DNA of 64,000 nucleotides from Gammaproteobacteria bacterium (GTDB lineage Bacteria > Pseudomonadota > Gammaproteobacteria > HTCC5015). The first letter of the stretch is position 1; each line of letters opens with the position of its first letter. A program made the position numbers and the translations under genes. The stretch lies in contig JAFGLM010000038.1 of NCBI GenBank assembly GCA_016928055.1, forward strand, positions 1 through 64,000, in the 5' to 3' direction. Positions 25,206-34,517 of the stretch are shown here, piece after piece. The notes beneath the pieces were generated by a model. That model made no database searches. It worked only from the letters and a program-made list of their open reading frames with translations, and was not told where the DNA came from.

Positions 25206-26691
25206 AGTTTCAGATGACTACGACATAACGCAGCCAGCTCCTGCGGCCCTTGTAGAGTCCCTGCGCGCATTTGGCTATAGTTTACGTACCGCCGTCGCTG
25301 ACCTGATTGATAACAGCATTTCAGCAAAGGCCAAAAATGTCTGGGCGAGGTTTGAATGGGACGGGAAACATTCATATATTGTTATAAAGGATGATGGAGA
25401 GGGGATGACGGAGGCAGAGCTTGTTTCCGCCATGCGCCCAGGTTCAAAAAGTCCTCTTGAGGAAAGATCGCCAAAAGACTTGGGTAGATTTGGTCTGGGT
25501 TTGAAAACAGCTTCCTTTTCGCAGTGCAGACGGCTTTCGGTAGTATCCAAAACCGCAAAATGTTCCAGTGTTTCAAGATGTTGGGATTTGGATTACATCA
25601 ACGATTCACATGAATGGAGATTGCTAAAAAGATTCAATCCACCTCCGCTTCATATTGCTAAAGAAACCTTGGATGGGGCAGGGACTGTTATTCTCTGGGA
25701 AAAAATGGATAGGGTTACTGGCAATACCAGTCATGATGACAATAACGCATATAAAAGATTCCTTGAGGCGATTGATGAAGTAAGAGAGCATCTGGCAATG
25801 GTTTTTCATCGTTACCTTGAAAAGCCCTCTGGCTTGAAAATGTGGATTAATGGTCGTCAGATTGAAGCTTGGGATCCATTCCTTAAAACTGAAAAGGCAA
25901 CACAAGAACTGCCGCCTACAAAATTACTCTGTGATGGACAGTACTTGATGGTTACTCCATATATCCTGCCTCACCAATCAAAAATATCAAAGGAAACACA
26001 CAAAAATGCATCTGGTCCACAGGGTTGGAATGCGCAGCAGGGATTTTATGTATATAGAAATGAACGCTTACTTGTTGCTGGGGATTGGCTGGGCCTTGGT
26101 TTCCAGAAAGAAGAACATTACAAGCTAGCGCGTATCCAGATAGATTTGCCGAATTCAATGGACAGCGAGTGGCAAATTGACGTGAAAAAATCGCGAGCGA
26201 AACCTCCTGGCTATCTGCGCGCCGACTTAAGAAGTATAGGTAAGCTCGCCCGCGAGCACGCTGTACAGATATACCGCCATCGGGGGAAAGTTAACGCCAG
26301 AAAATCTTCTCAGGATCATATTTTCCTATGGCAGCAAAAAGTTAGGTATGGGAAGTATTTTTATTCAATAAATCGAGAACATCCTCTGATTGCCAAGGTG
26401 TTTTTGGATGTTGGAAGGGACAGTATTGAACCACTTCTTAAAATGTTGGAAGAAACAATTCCTTCCGCTCACATAATGATAACAAGCTCTGAAGAACCAG
26501 AAAAAATAGGTGCTCCGTTCGAGGACTGCACTTATGACGAGATCAAACCTATAATAGAATCGCTGTATTTTTCATTCCTTAGCAGTGGGTGTACTAAAGA
26601 GGACGCATTTTCGCGTTTAATTGCGCTGGAGCCTTTTAACTATTATCCAGAATTTATTGAAACTTTTAAAAATCAGATAGAAGGTGAATAG
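25177..26691 (+). CDS. MORC/MutL-like GHKL ATPase
   Basis: A 504-residue protein with an N-terminal GHKL ATPase domain: N-box ADLIDNSISA (Asp42-Asn46), G1 motif DDGEGM (72-77) and G2 motif GRFGLGLKTAS (103-113). These are the ATP-clamp motifs shared by MutL, Hsp90 and MORC proteins. The C-terminal half holds a beta-rich segment (GFYVYRNERLLVAGDWLGLG) typical of the S5-fold transducer region of MORC-like ATPases. Such proteins are known in restriction-modification neighbourhoods with Z1 helicases and probably act as DNA clamps. The GTG start lies within vsr, a 29-bp overlap, and Z1 follows after 2 bases. Confidence 0.87.
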   Translation: MTKNSTSINEVSDDYDITQPAPAALVESLRAFGYSLRTAVADLIDNSISAKAKNVWARFEWDGKHSYIVIKDDGEGMTEAELVSAMRPGSKSPLEERSPKDLGRFGLGLKTASFSQCRRLSVVSKTAKCSSVSRCWDLDYINDSHEWRLLKRFNPPPLHIAKETLDGAGTVILWEKMDRVTGNTSHDDNNAYKRFLEAIDEVREHLAMVFHRYLEKPSGLKMWINGRQIEAWDPFLKTEKATQELPPTKLLCDGQYLMVTPYILPHQSKISKETHKNASGPQGWNAQQGFYVYRNERLLVAGDWLGLGFQKEEHYKLARIQIDLPNSMDSEWQIDVKKSRAKPPGYLRADLRSIGKLAREHAVQIYRHRGKVNARKSSQDHIFLWQQKVRYGKYFYSINREHPLIAKVFLDVGRDSIEPLLKMLEETIPSAHIMITSSEEPEKIGAPFEDCTYDEIKPIIESLYFSFLSSGCTKEDAFSRLIALEPFNYYPEFIETFKNQIEGE

Positions 26692-26693
26692 AC

Positions 26694-29450
26694 ATGGCTC
26701 ATTACGCATATGACGATGTTAAATCATTGATAATGCGGACACTCCGCCAAAAAGAAACTGTAACCTCAGATATTATTATCAAGGAGGTAAATATTCTTCT
26801 TGAGGCACTTAAAGCAGCTAATCTGGTTGATGAAATTGATTCAGATATGCTTTTCAGGGACATATCAAGCCAGATAAGCGTATGGCAGCCAGATCCATCT
26901 GTTCTGAGGGATAAAAAACACTTTAACTGGCTTCCGGAACGGAAATCGGAAATTGGATGGGGTTTCTGGAAGCGTTACCGACAGTATCTGGAAGATGAAA
27001 AAAACTGGTCATCAAATGTAACGGCAAAGCTGGACTCAATAACAGATTCAATACTTGGTGATATTGGAAACCCTGCCCAGACAAATTCATGGGACAGGCG
27101 CGGTATGGTTGTTGGTGACGTGCAGTCAGGTAAGACGTCAAATTATACTGGCTTGATCTGCAAGGCAGTTGATGCAGGTTATAAACTCGTACTTGTTCTG
27201 GCTGGGATGACAAATGATCTCAGAAGCCAGACACAATCCCGGCTTGATGCGGAATTCTTGGGTTTTGAAAGTGAACTTGGAAAACTTCACGATAATAGCA
27301 GCCGTATTGGGGTAGGCAAACTGGCAGATCACGGCCAGCTTATAGTGCAGCCGCTTACTTACAGCGCAAAAGACGGTGATTTCCGTGCCAAGACAGGAGC
27401 CAATCTTCAGCTTGGTGGAAACCCTTTAATCCTAGTAGTTAAGAAAAATGTTTCTGTTTTGAAACGTGTTTTGAAATGGGTAGAAAGCCAAGGAATTACA
27501 AACCCTGACACGGGAGAAAAAGTAGTAAAAGGCCTACCAATACTTCTTCTTGACGATGAGGCGGACAATGCTTCAGTGAATACTAAAACAGAGGACGAAG
27601 ACCCAACCGCAATAAATCGTGCGATAAGAAAAATACTGAAAATTTTTTCTCAGAGTTCTTACGTCGGATACACTGCCACTCCATTTGCAAATATTTTCAT
27701 TCTTCCTGATGAGGATGATCCTTCAGAATACGGGCCAGATCTATTCCCTAAAAATTTCATTTATTACATTTCTCCGCCGGATAATTATGTAGGTGCAGCA
27801 CAAATTTTTGGTCTCTCTGAGGATGTGGATGGTATCGATTCCATCGATCGCAGTTTTCCGTTGATCAGACGCGCTGAAGATTCAGAAGTCGTATTTCCGC
27901 CTAGACATAAAAAAGAGCAGTTGGTAGATCATCTTCCAGATTCCATGATTGAGGCGCTCCAAGCGTTTGTTCTGACCTGCGCGGCAAGGCGTGTACGGGG
28001 GCAAAAAAACGTCCACAATTCAATGCTGATACACGTCACAAGATTCAACCTTGTACAGGAGCAGATTCAAGAGTTGGTCAGTGTAGAAATTATTAAGATG
28101 CAGAGAATGTTGGAATATCAAACTGGAAAACAGGCATCTAAATTCATCTTCCAGCTACAAACAATGTGGGAAGCCGACTTTTCCCCCACTTCTAAAACTG
28201 TCAGAGAAAGAACGGACGATCAGACTTTAACAAATATCAAATGGGAAGAAGTCTATAACGAACTATTAGAAGCAGTTCTCAAAATTCAGGTTAGGGGCAT
28301 TAATGGCTATGCAGGTGGTGTGTTGGATTATGCTGATAATTCTAAAGGGCTAAATGTGATCGCCATAGGTGGTGATAAGCTTTCCAGAGGCCTGACTCTC
28401 GAAGGATTGACCGTTAGCTATTACACGAGACCTGCTAAGAACTACGATACCCTACTCCAGATGGGTCGGTGGTTTGGTTACAGGCCTGGCTATGTTGATT
28501 TGTGCAGATTATATACAACGGAAGAACTTGTTGCTTGGTATCAGCATATTTCGGTTGCCAGTGAGGAGTTGAAGCGGGAATTCCGTCTCATGGAACTCAG
28601 TAATCTTACCCCGGAGGATTACGGGCTCAAAGTTCGGACCCATCCCAATGAGCTTAATATCACAGCCTCAAATAAAATTCGGCATGGAAAACGAATGCTT
28701 GTGACTTTTTCTGGCCATCTAGCGCAAACCACTGTATTCCAGAAAGATAAAGCACAGGAGGAGAGCAATTTTAATCACACGGAAGGTTGGCTAAAAAGGT
28801 TAGGCGCTCCTGATAATCTGAAGAAGAATAATCTAATATGGGAAAACATAGATCCGGGTACAATAAAGCAGTTTTTGAAAGGTTATAGGACTCATCCTCT
28901 TTCGAGAAAGGCAGAAACTGATCTGCTCATTAAATACATTGAAAAACTCAATGAGCGTGGAGAGCTTACAAATTGGACTGCTGTAGTAATCTCCAACAGT
29001 ACTCCCGAACGTAAGCATGAAATTTCAGGTTATGATGTTGGACTGGTGCAGCGCACAGATGATACACCCGAGTCCGATCTTTATATGTTAAAAAACGCTA
29101 ACATTATCAGTCCTGCGGACCAGTATCTTGACCTAACAAAAGAACAGGAATCCGAGGCTATGAGAAGAACCATTGAAGCTTGGAAAGAAGGAAAAACAAG
29201 ATCTAAGAAGCAGCCTAAAACGCCAAGCGGACCATTTATCAGAAGCATTCGTCCGCCTGAAAATGGGCTGTTACTTATATACCCTTTGAATCCCGACATT
29301 ATTCAGTACAAACAGGAAAAAGTTACAGACCTGCCCATTATAGGTTTCGCCATAAGTTTTCCGAAAGGCAGTCGGGACGAAGTCATCGAATACCAGGTAA
29401 ATACCCGTTATTGGCAGGATCGCTATGCTGAAGACGAAGACGACATTTGA
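26694..29450 (+). CDS. Z1-domain helicase-like ATPase
   Basis: A 918-residue protein of the Z1 family (superfamily 2-like ATPase). Walker A is GDVQSGKT (141-148), the DEAD-like motif is LLLDDEADNAS (Asp287-Asp291), motif III is GYTATPFAN, and the motif V/VI region is GGDKLSRGLTLEGL and LLQMGRWFGYRPGY. The Z1 domain proper follows Walker B. Family members are found with MORC-like ATPases and methyltransferases in restriction-type clusters and probably translocate on DNA. No nuclease motif was seen in it. It starts 2 bases after the GHKL gene, and its end overlaps the PD-(D/E)XK gene by 26 bases. Confidence 0.93.
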   Translation: MAHYAYDDVKSLIMRTLRQKETVTSDIIIKEVNILLEALKAANLVDEIDSDMLFRDISSQISVWQPDPSVLRDKKHFNWLPERKSEIGWGFWKRYRQYLEDEKNWSSNVTAKLDSITDSILGDIGNPAQTNSWDRRGMVVGDVQSGKTSNYTGLICKAVDAGYKLVLVLAGMTNDLRSQTQSRLDAEFLGFESELGKLHDNSSRIGVGKLADHGQLIVQPLTYSAKDGDFRAKTGANLQLGGNPLILVVKKNVSVLKRVLKWVESQGITNPDTGEKVVKGLPILLLDDEADNASVNTKTEDEDPTAINRAIRKILKIFSQSSYVGYTATPFANIFILPDEDDPSEYGPDLFPKNFIYYISPPDNYVGAAQIFGLSEDVDGIDSIDRSFPLIRRAEDSEVVFPPRHKKEQLVDHLPDSMIEALQAFVLTCAARRVRGQKNVHNSMLIHVTRFNLVQEQIQELVSVEIIKMQRMLEYQTGKQASKFIFQLQTMWEADFSPTSKTVRERTDDQTLTNIKWEEVYNELLEAVLKIQVRGINGYAGGVLDYADNSKGLNVIAIGGDKLSRGLTLEGLTVSYYTRPAKNYDTLLQMGRWFGYRPGYVDLCRLYTTEELVAWYQHISVASEELKREFRLMELSNLTPEDYGLKVRTHPNELNITASNKIRHGKRMLVTFSGHLAQTTVFQKDKAQEESNFNHTEGWLKRLGAPDNLKKNNLIWENIDPGTIKQFLKGYRTHPLSRKAETDLLIKYIEKLNERGELTNWTAVVISNSTPERKHEISGYDVGLVQRTDDTPESDLYMLKNANIISPADQYLDLTKEQESEAMRRTIEAWKEGKTRSKKQPKTPSGPFIRSIRPPENGLLLIYPLNPDIIQYKQEKVTDLPIIGFAISFPKGSRDEVIEYQVNTRYWQDRYAEDEDDI

Positions 29451-30459
29451 AAATCTTTGGTGCGAGCTTGAAGTAGAAACCGCCGAGATTTCTGATAAGG
29501 GTATCCTTAAAAGAATGATCGGTCCCGGAGAGGTATGCCCGATGTTTTTGGGGGTAAAGAGACCCGGTATGGAAAGAACCTTTATTCTCCAAATTCCAAA
29601 GGAAATTTCGCTCCTACCAGAGACTATTCCTGAATCCAAAGGTTTTCACTTTACTGTTCTGATTTCAGGCGAAGAAATTTATCCGGATCACGTCAGCATG
29701 ATCCTGTCATCTTCAAAGACAGATTATAATGACATTTTTTCTTCAATCTCGGAAGACCTCTATTCGAAATTGCACACTCTTAAAAATAAAAAGGAAATTG
29801 TCTCGTCATTTCTTAATCGCGTTCACCTCTGGCAGAAATTTTTTGAGAGACAGAGCGCGGAAGGAATGAGCGAAGATGCGCAAAAAGGTCTATACGGTGA
29901 GCTCCTTTTCCTTAACAGATATGTCCTAGTGCAGCAACGTCCTTATGAAACTTTACTCAGGTTCTGGACGGGGCCGAGAAACCGTCAGCATGATTTTCAG
30001 TTCGGGAGTTTCTCGGTAGAAGTTAAAACAACATCTTCGAAACAGCACCAGAAACTGCATATTACCAGCGAACAGCAGCTTGACGAAACGCTGGTGGAAA
30101 AGCTGTATCTTTTTTATGTCTCTGTTTCCATGATTGAGAATCAAGTTGATACGCTTCCCGCTATGGTAAGCGAAATCAGAGATACGCTGGCGAATGATGC
30201 TGTAGCTATGACAACATTTAATGCTGCACTGTTGGAAAGAGGTTACTTGGATGTGCATCAACCAAAATATGAACACACTGGCTATTTTGTTAGGGACTCA
30301 AAATTCTTTCTTATTGGTGGGAAATTTCCCAGAATAAAAGAAGCAGAACTGAGAAAGGGTGTTGGGGACGTTTGTTACTCCATTTCTGTCACTGAGTGTT
30401 CAAATTACGAAATATCTGAAGATAGATTTATTAAGGAATTTCAGGAAACCTTTCCATGA
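29425..30459 (+). CDS. PD-(D/E)XK-motif protein (DUF4420-like)
   Basis: A 344-residue protein. The segment HDFQFGSFSVEVKTT carries Asp190, Glu199 and Lys201 in the D-x(8)-ExK spacing of a PD-(D/E)XK nuclease core. The family is usually encoded next to Z1 proteins. It is the best candidate for the DNA-cleaving subunit of the operon. The start lies inside the Z1 gene (26-bp overlap) and the stop overlaps the AIPR start by 4 bases. Spacing and overlaps indicate a fixed stoichiometric complex. The exact substrate is not deducible. Confidence 0.88.
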   Translation: MLKTKTTFENLWCELEVETAEISDKGILKRMIGPGEVCPMFLGVKRPGMERTFILQIPKEISLLPETIPESKGFHFTVLISGEEIYPDHVSMILSSSKTDYNDIFSSISEDLYSKLHTLKNKKEIVSSFLNRVHLWQKFFERQSAEGMSEDAQKGLYGELLFLNRYVLVQQRPYETLLRFWTGPRNRQHDFQFGSFSVEVKTTSSKQHQKLHITSEQQLDETLVEKLYLFYVSVSMIENQVDTLPAMVSEIRDTLANDAVAMTTFNAALLERGYLDVHQPKYEHTGYFVRDSKFFLIGGKFPRIKEAELRKGVGDVCYSISVTECSNYEISEDRFIKEFQETFP

Positions 30460-32498
30460 AAGAGCAGGAACTTCTTAACAAATTTTCTGCGGATCTCGTT
30501 CAGGAGGTTATTTCCGGCGCTGACAGTGGTGAAGACGGAGAATTCAGGCTTAATCAGTTTACGCGCCTAGCAGCAGAATATCTCATAGAGGCCGGTGAAA
30601 TTGATGACATAAATGTGTGCTACTACAAATCTCGCGGTATCCAAATGAATGGCTATAATATCAGCCAAGATGAGGACTGTATTGATTTGTTCGCTACTAT
30701 TTTCAATCAGCAGTCACCCGTGGTAAATGTTACAAAGATACAATGTGAAACAGCCTTCAGGCAAGCTGAAGCATGTTTGAAAAAAGGTTTTTCTGGTTTT
30801 TATACCTCTCTGGAAGAAGCCTCCGAAACATATGATGTTTTTCAAAGAATCTATGAACTCAAAGATCATGTGGCGAGATGTCGGATATATCTTCTGACTG
30901 ATGGCATTGTAAATCAGGAGTCTTTTGCCGCAGAAGATGAAGGCGATATAGCAATATCGTTGAATGTTTGGGATATACAGCGATTATACCGCTTTGCTAG
31001 CTCGGGAAAGAAATTTGAGCCTATTGAGATTGACTTTGAAGACGAGTTTGGAACTTCAATTTCCTGTCTGTCCCTCGTCGACCCTGCTTCCGACTATCAG
31101 GGTTATCTGGCTGTCATACCTGGAGAAATTCTAGCAGGGATATATGATAGATATGGTCCTCGACTTCTTGAGCGAAATGTTCGCTCATTTTTACAGGCAA
31201 GAGGGAATGTAAACAAAGGTATTCGAAAAACGATAATTGAAGAACCACACAGATTTTTTGCTTACAACAATGGTATAACCGCAACTGCGGACAATATCGA
31301 ATTTTCTGGCGACCAGAATGGCCTTAAAATAAAGAAAGTCCGGAACCTTCAAATAGTAAATGGTGGCCAAACAACGGCCTCTCTTTACCATGCAGCAAAA
31401 AAAGACAAGGCTGATATAAATGGGATTTATGTACAAGCAAAATTATCTGTGATTCCGGCCGAATATGTAGAAGATATTGTTCCTCTGATTTCGAGATACG
31501 CAAACAGTCAAAATAAGGTAAATGATGCTGATTTTTCTGCCAATGATCCGTTTCATGTAAGCATAGAAGAATTGTCTAGAACTGTTTGGGCTCCTGCTGT
31601 TGGAGGAACAAACCGCCAGACCAAATGGTTCTACGAACGGGCCAGAGGCCAGTATCTTGATGCAAAATCAAGAGAATTAACACCCGCCAAGAAGCGTCAG
31701 TTTGAAGCGATTTTCCCTTACAAGCAAAAATTTACCAAAACAGATTTAGCAAAATATGAAAATGTTTGGATGCAGTTACCTCATATCGTTAGTCTTGGCG
31801 CACAGAAAAACTTTAATAACTTTGCTGTACACCTAAAAGCGTGTGGCCGGCGGAATACTGATTTAACTTATTTCGAACACCTGATTGCAAAAGCCATCCT
31901 TTTTAAAAAAGCTGATAAATTAGTTATGGCCCAGAACTTTGGAGGCTACAAGGCCCAGATTGTAAGTTACACAGTTGCTTGGCTTTCACATCATACCTCT
32001 CAGCGCATTGATCTTGATCGCATCTGGAAGGAACAGGATATATCTCCGGTATTGCAGGATGCTATACATGTCGTGTCTGTGATTATTCACCAGATAATTA
32101 CCGACCCTCCAAATGGTAGGAATATTACAGAATGGTGCAAACGAAAAGATTGCTGGGAAAAAATAAGAAATACTGAAATTCAGCTTGATTCTAAGTTAGG
32201 AGAATATCTTATCGATATAAGCTATTCCTCATCGCAAAGACCTGATAAAGGAATTGAAAACCCGAACATGGAGGATCTGAAACTAATAAATAGTATTGGT
32301 GAAGTCCCTGCTAACAAATGGTTCCAGATATCGAAATGGGCAAAGGAAACAAATAATCTGCAACCTTGGCAGAGAAGTTTAGCTTACTCGATCGGTAGAA
32401 TAGTTAGTAGATCTGGTGTTGTTAGCACAAAGCAAGCTAAGCAGGGGGAAAAAATTCTAGAAGAAGTAAAAATACTCGGTTTCAAATTTTATGATTAA
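30456..32498 (+). CDS. AIPR-family (abortive infection phage resistance) protein
   Basis: A 680-residue protein with the AIPR domain: RGNVNKGIRKTIIEEPHRFFAYNNGITATAD at about 248-279, IVNGGQTTASLYHA, and ISRYANSQNKVNDADFSANDPFHV. The name comes from an abortive infection phage resistance protein; the biochemical role is unknown. The GGQTT block resembles the DGQQRT loop of DUF262/ParB-like proteins, an observation made here only by eye. It is the last gene of the operon, overlaps the PD-(D/E)XK gene by 4 bases, and is followed by about 50 bases without a clear terminator. Confidence 0.92.
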   Translation: MKEQELLNKFSADLVQEVISGADSGEDGEFRLNQFTRLAAEYLIEAGEIDDINVCYYKSRGIQMNGYNISQDEDCIDLFATIFNQQSPVVNVTKIQCETAFRQAEACLKKGFSGFYTSLEEASETYDVFQRIYELKDHVARCRIYLLTDGIVNQESFAAEDEGDIAISLNVWDIQRLYRFASSGKKFEPIEIDFEDEFGTSISCLSLVDPASDYQGYLAVIPGEILAGIYDRYGPRLLERNVRSFLQARGNVNKGIRKTIIEEPHRFFAYNNGITATADNIEFSGDQNGLKIKKVRNLQIVNGGQTTASLYHAAKKDKADINGIYVQAKLSVIPAEYVEDIVPLISRYANSQNKVNDADFSANDPFHVSIEELSRTVWAPAVGGTNRQTKWFYERARGQYLDAKSRELTPAKKRQFEAIFPYKQKFTKTDLAKYENVWMQLPHIVSLGAQKNFNNFAVHLKACGRRNTDLTYFEHLIAKAILFKKADKLVMAQNFGGYKAQIVSYTVAWLSHHTSQRIDLDRIWKEQDISPVLQDAIHVVSVIIHQIITDPPNGRNITEWCKRKDCWEKIRNTEIQLDSKLGEYLIDISYSSSQRPDKGIENPNMEDLKLINSIGEVPANKWFQISKWAKETNNLQPWQRSLAYSIGRIVSRSGVVSTKQAKQGEKILEEVKILGFKFYD

Positions 32499-32545
32499 CA
32501 AATTCAACGGGTCAGACACCAATTTATAGAAACCGGGGATTCGAT

Positions 32546-32656
32546 ATGAAAACAACTGCAACGGTTTTATTTGTGATTGCGATGCTTGTAGCTTCAACGC
32601 AAATATTTAGACACTTCTATGTTAAGGATCAGTGCAGACGGAACGCATACCGATGA
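32546..32656 (+). CDS. Small hydrophobic ORF coupled to the XRE gene
   Basis: ATG 32546, with GGGG upstream, opens a 36-residue frame that starts with a hydrophobic segment (TATVLFVIAMLVAS) and ends basic (KDQCRRNAYR). Its TGA overlaps the ATG of the next gene (ATGA at 32653-32656). It may be a small membrane peptide or a leader that couples translation. It is too short to be sure that it is real. Confidence 0.4.
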   Translation: MKTTATVLFVIAMLVASTQIFRHFYVKDQCRRNAYR

Positions 32657-33024
32657 CGCAAGCATTGAAAATCCATCATGATCTGGCCGATGTGGTACTT
32701 AAGCCGACATCAAAAATCAATACAGTTCGTTTAAAGAAAATGATCTGCTCAACACTGGATCAATATCTTGAAGAAGAGCGATTACCTGCGTCGGTTGTTC
32801 ATGCTGATACAAAAAAAAGGCATGGGAACAATTATCAAACACCTGGTTATTATTTACGTCTGTATCGTTTGCGGGCGGAGCTTACGCAGGCTGATCTGGC
32901 AAATAAAACTGACATGCGTCAGCACCATCTATCGGAGATGGAGAACAATAAGCGCCCGATAGGAAAAGCAGCGGCACAAAAGATAGCAGCTATTTTGAAA
33001 TGCGATTATCACAAGTTCTTATAG
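32653..33024 (+). CDS. XRE-family helix-turn-helix regulator
   Basis: A 123-residue protein with a C-terminal XRE helix-turn-helix (residues about 62-120): LYRLRAELTQADLANKTDMRQHHLSEMENNKRPIGKAAAQKIAAIL. The N-terminal 60 residues are of unknown fold and may be a dimerisation part. ATG 32653 is preferred over GTG 32632 because it overlaps the stop of the small upstream ORF. It sits just behind the defence operon in the same direction and could be its control protein, or an antitoxin-type regulator whose partner is gone. Confidence 0.72.
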   Translation: MTQALKIHHDLADVVLKPTSKINTVRLKKMICSTLDQYLEEERLPASVVHADTKKRHGNNYQTPGYYLRLYRLRAELTQADLANKTDMRQHHLSEMENNKRPIGKAAAQKIAAILKCDYHKFL

Positions 33025-33345
33025 GAACCAAAGGCGTCATGCATAATGGTTTCTGAATTTAATCAGCGGGTTTAGCAGGGTACCCGGAACCATTTGACGT
33101 TTACTCTACCGTAATCGGCAATATCATACTAAATCAATCGGGCATTCAACACTGTCTTCGTTTCCAGCATGTATTACTCATTTATAAATGCGATTGCCTT
33201 TCATTAACCGTTATCACAACAGCGTTTCCGGGCAAATTTTCCTGACAAAGGTCGAACAGGCGTCCGCCCGCAGCAGATAGAACCATTACGCGATTGTCGC
33301 CTGCAAGGTTGCGGCATAATATGAGCATCAAGGAGGAGACACATT
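33025..33345 (+). other. 321-bp gap with no recognised feature
   Basis: Nothing convincing was found between the XRE gene and the DUF4230 gene. An AAGGAGGAGA ribosome-binding site precedes the next gene near 33330-33340. A frame on the other strand here has no family resemblance. Confidence 0.5.
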
Positions 33346-33978
33346 ATGAACCTGATTAAAATGACCCTGGTGGTGGTTCTGGTAGCCGTTGTTAGCGGGG
33401 GCGGCGCGTACTGGCTGGCATCGAAAGGCTCAGACACAAGAACGACGGTAACCGTACAGAGTATTCGCAAAATCGCGCAGCTGGCGACCGTCGAGTATCG
33501 CTTGAGCACGCTTCAGGAACGGACATTCCGCTCCAGCTACGGTCTGGCCAACACTGACTCGAGCAAAATGCTGGCTTACTATACCGGAACGGTTAAAGGC
33601 AGCATCGATCTCGAGAAAATAGAAGTACAGTTCGAAGACGCCGCTGTTCAATCGCCTGATAAAGACGACGGCCGCCCGCACGCTTCGATTCATTTCCCGC
33701 GCGGCTCGATCGTCATCAAGGACGTTGCGCTTGTCCCCGGCGTGGACAGTATGCGGGAAATCGTTACATGGAAGAGGGCCGGGTTTAAGGGGCCCAGCGA
33801 CAACCAAAGGGAAAAGGTACGGCAGGATGCGTTAAAAGCGATTCTTCAGACGGCGATCAAGCAGGGCATCGTCGATAAAACAAAAGAGAATGCGGCAATG
33901 ATACTGTCTGAATTTCTCGGCGGATTCGGCATCAAGGCGGACATCACTTTTGATGAGAAAGCCTACGACACCAACTAA
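33346..33978 (+). CDS. DUF4230-family membrane-anchored protein
   Basis: A 210-residue protein. An N-terminal membrane segment (MTLVVVLVAVVSGGGAYWLA, residues 6-25) is followed by a DUF4230-type body with QSIRKIAQLATVEYRLST, YYTGTVKGSIDLEKIEVQ and VPGVDSMREIV. The family is unassigned. The strong GGAGGAG ribosome-binding site supports the start. It is monocistronic; base composition is GC-richer than the defence operon before it. Confidence 0.8.
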   Translation: MNLIKMTLVVVLVAVVSGGGAYWLASKGSDTRTTVTVQSIRKIAQLATVEYRLSTLQERTFRSSYGLANTDSSKMLAYYTGTVKGSIDLEKIEVQFEDAAVQSPDKDDGRPHASIHFPRGSIVIKDVALVPGVDSMREIVTWKRAGFKGPSDNQREKVRQDALKAILQTAIKQGIVDKTKENAAMILSEFLGGFGIKADITFDEKAYDTN

Positions 33979-34187
33979 CCCGGTGCCGGAGCAGTCGATT
34001 TTTTCAGCTTGAACAGAATGAACGGTGAACTCAAGGTTTAACTTGAGTTCGCCGCTTTGAACTGGGCCATCTCCATTGAATCCTGTGCTCGAATGTTTTT
34101 TTACTTTGAAAAATGGGGCTCAAGTATCATATGGATGTTTTTCAAAATCGATATGATCACAATCTATTGATTTTCGTGAGTAACCAA

Positions 34188-34409
34188 ATGCCCTTCTGGT
34201 GGGTTAATCAAAATCAAACATTCCGACAGGAAACGGATGAGAATAACGGCTTGCTTTTAATATCACCCGCTGCGCACCAGCTATCGCTGCAGAGAATGGG
34301 TATTGTTACAGATAAAACCATCAATGTAGGCTCATTTAATGATGACCAGAAGCATTTTCTGAATTATCATCGCGAAGAGGTTTTTCTTGAGGCCAAGGTA
34401 AACCGCTAG
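34188..34409 (+). pseudogene. HNH endonuclease remnant with an internal deletion
   Basis: The frame from ATG 34188 begins MPFWWVNQNQTFRQE, the characteristic N-terminus of a family of HNH endonucleases of roughly 300 residues, and then jumps directly to a C-terminal-like segment (ENNGLLLISPAAHQLSL ... DQKHFLNYHREEVF) that resembles the end of the same family. The central part with the HNH motif is missing. The sequence reads in one frame, so the loss was by a clean deletion of about 200 or more codons. It encodes 73 residues and cannot be active. Confidence 0.55.
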
Positions 34410-34517
34410 ATTCCCGAGTGGCGCCTGTGGGGAGTTGGGTTAAATATTCTTAGTGATTTTGTGTGTGATCCGCTAAACTATATCAACAGTCCATACTTAT
34501 TCCGGACCTTGATTTTT

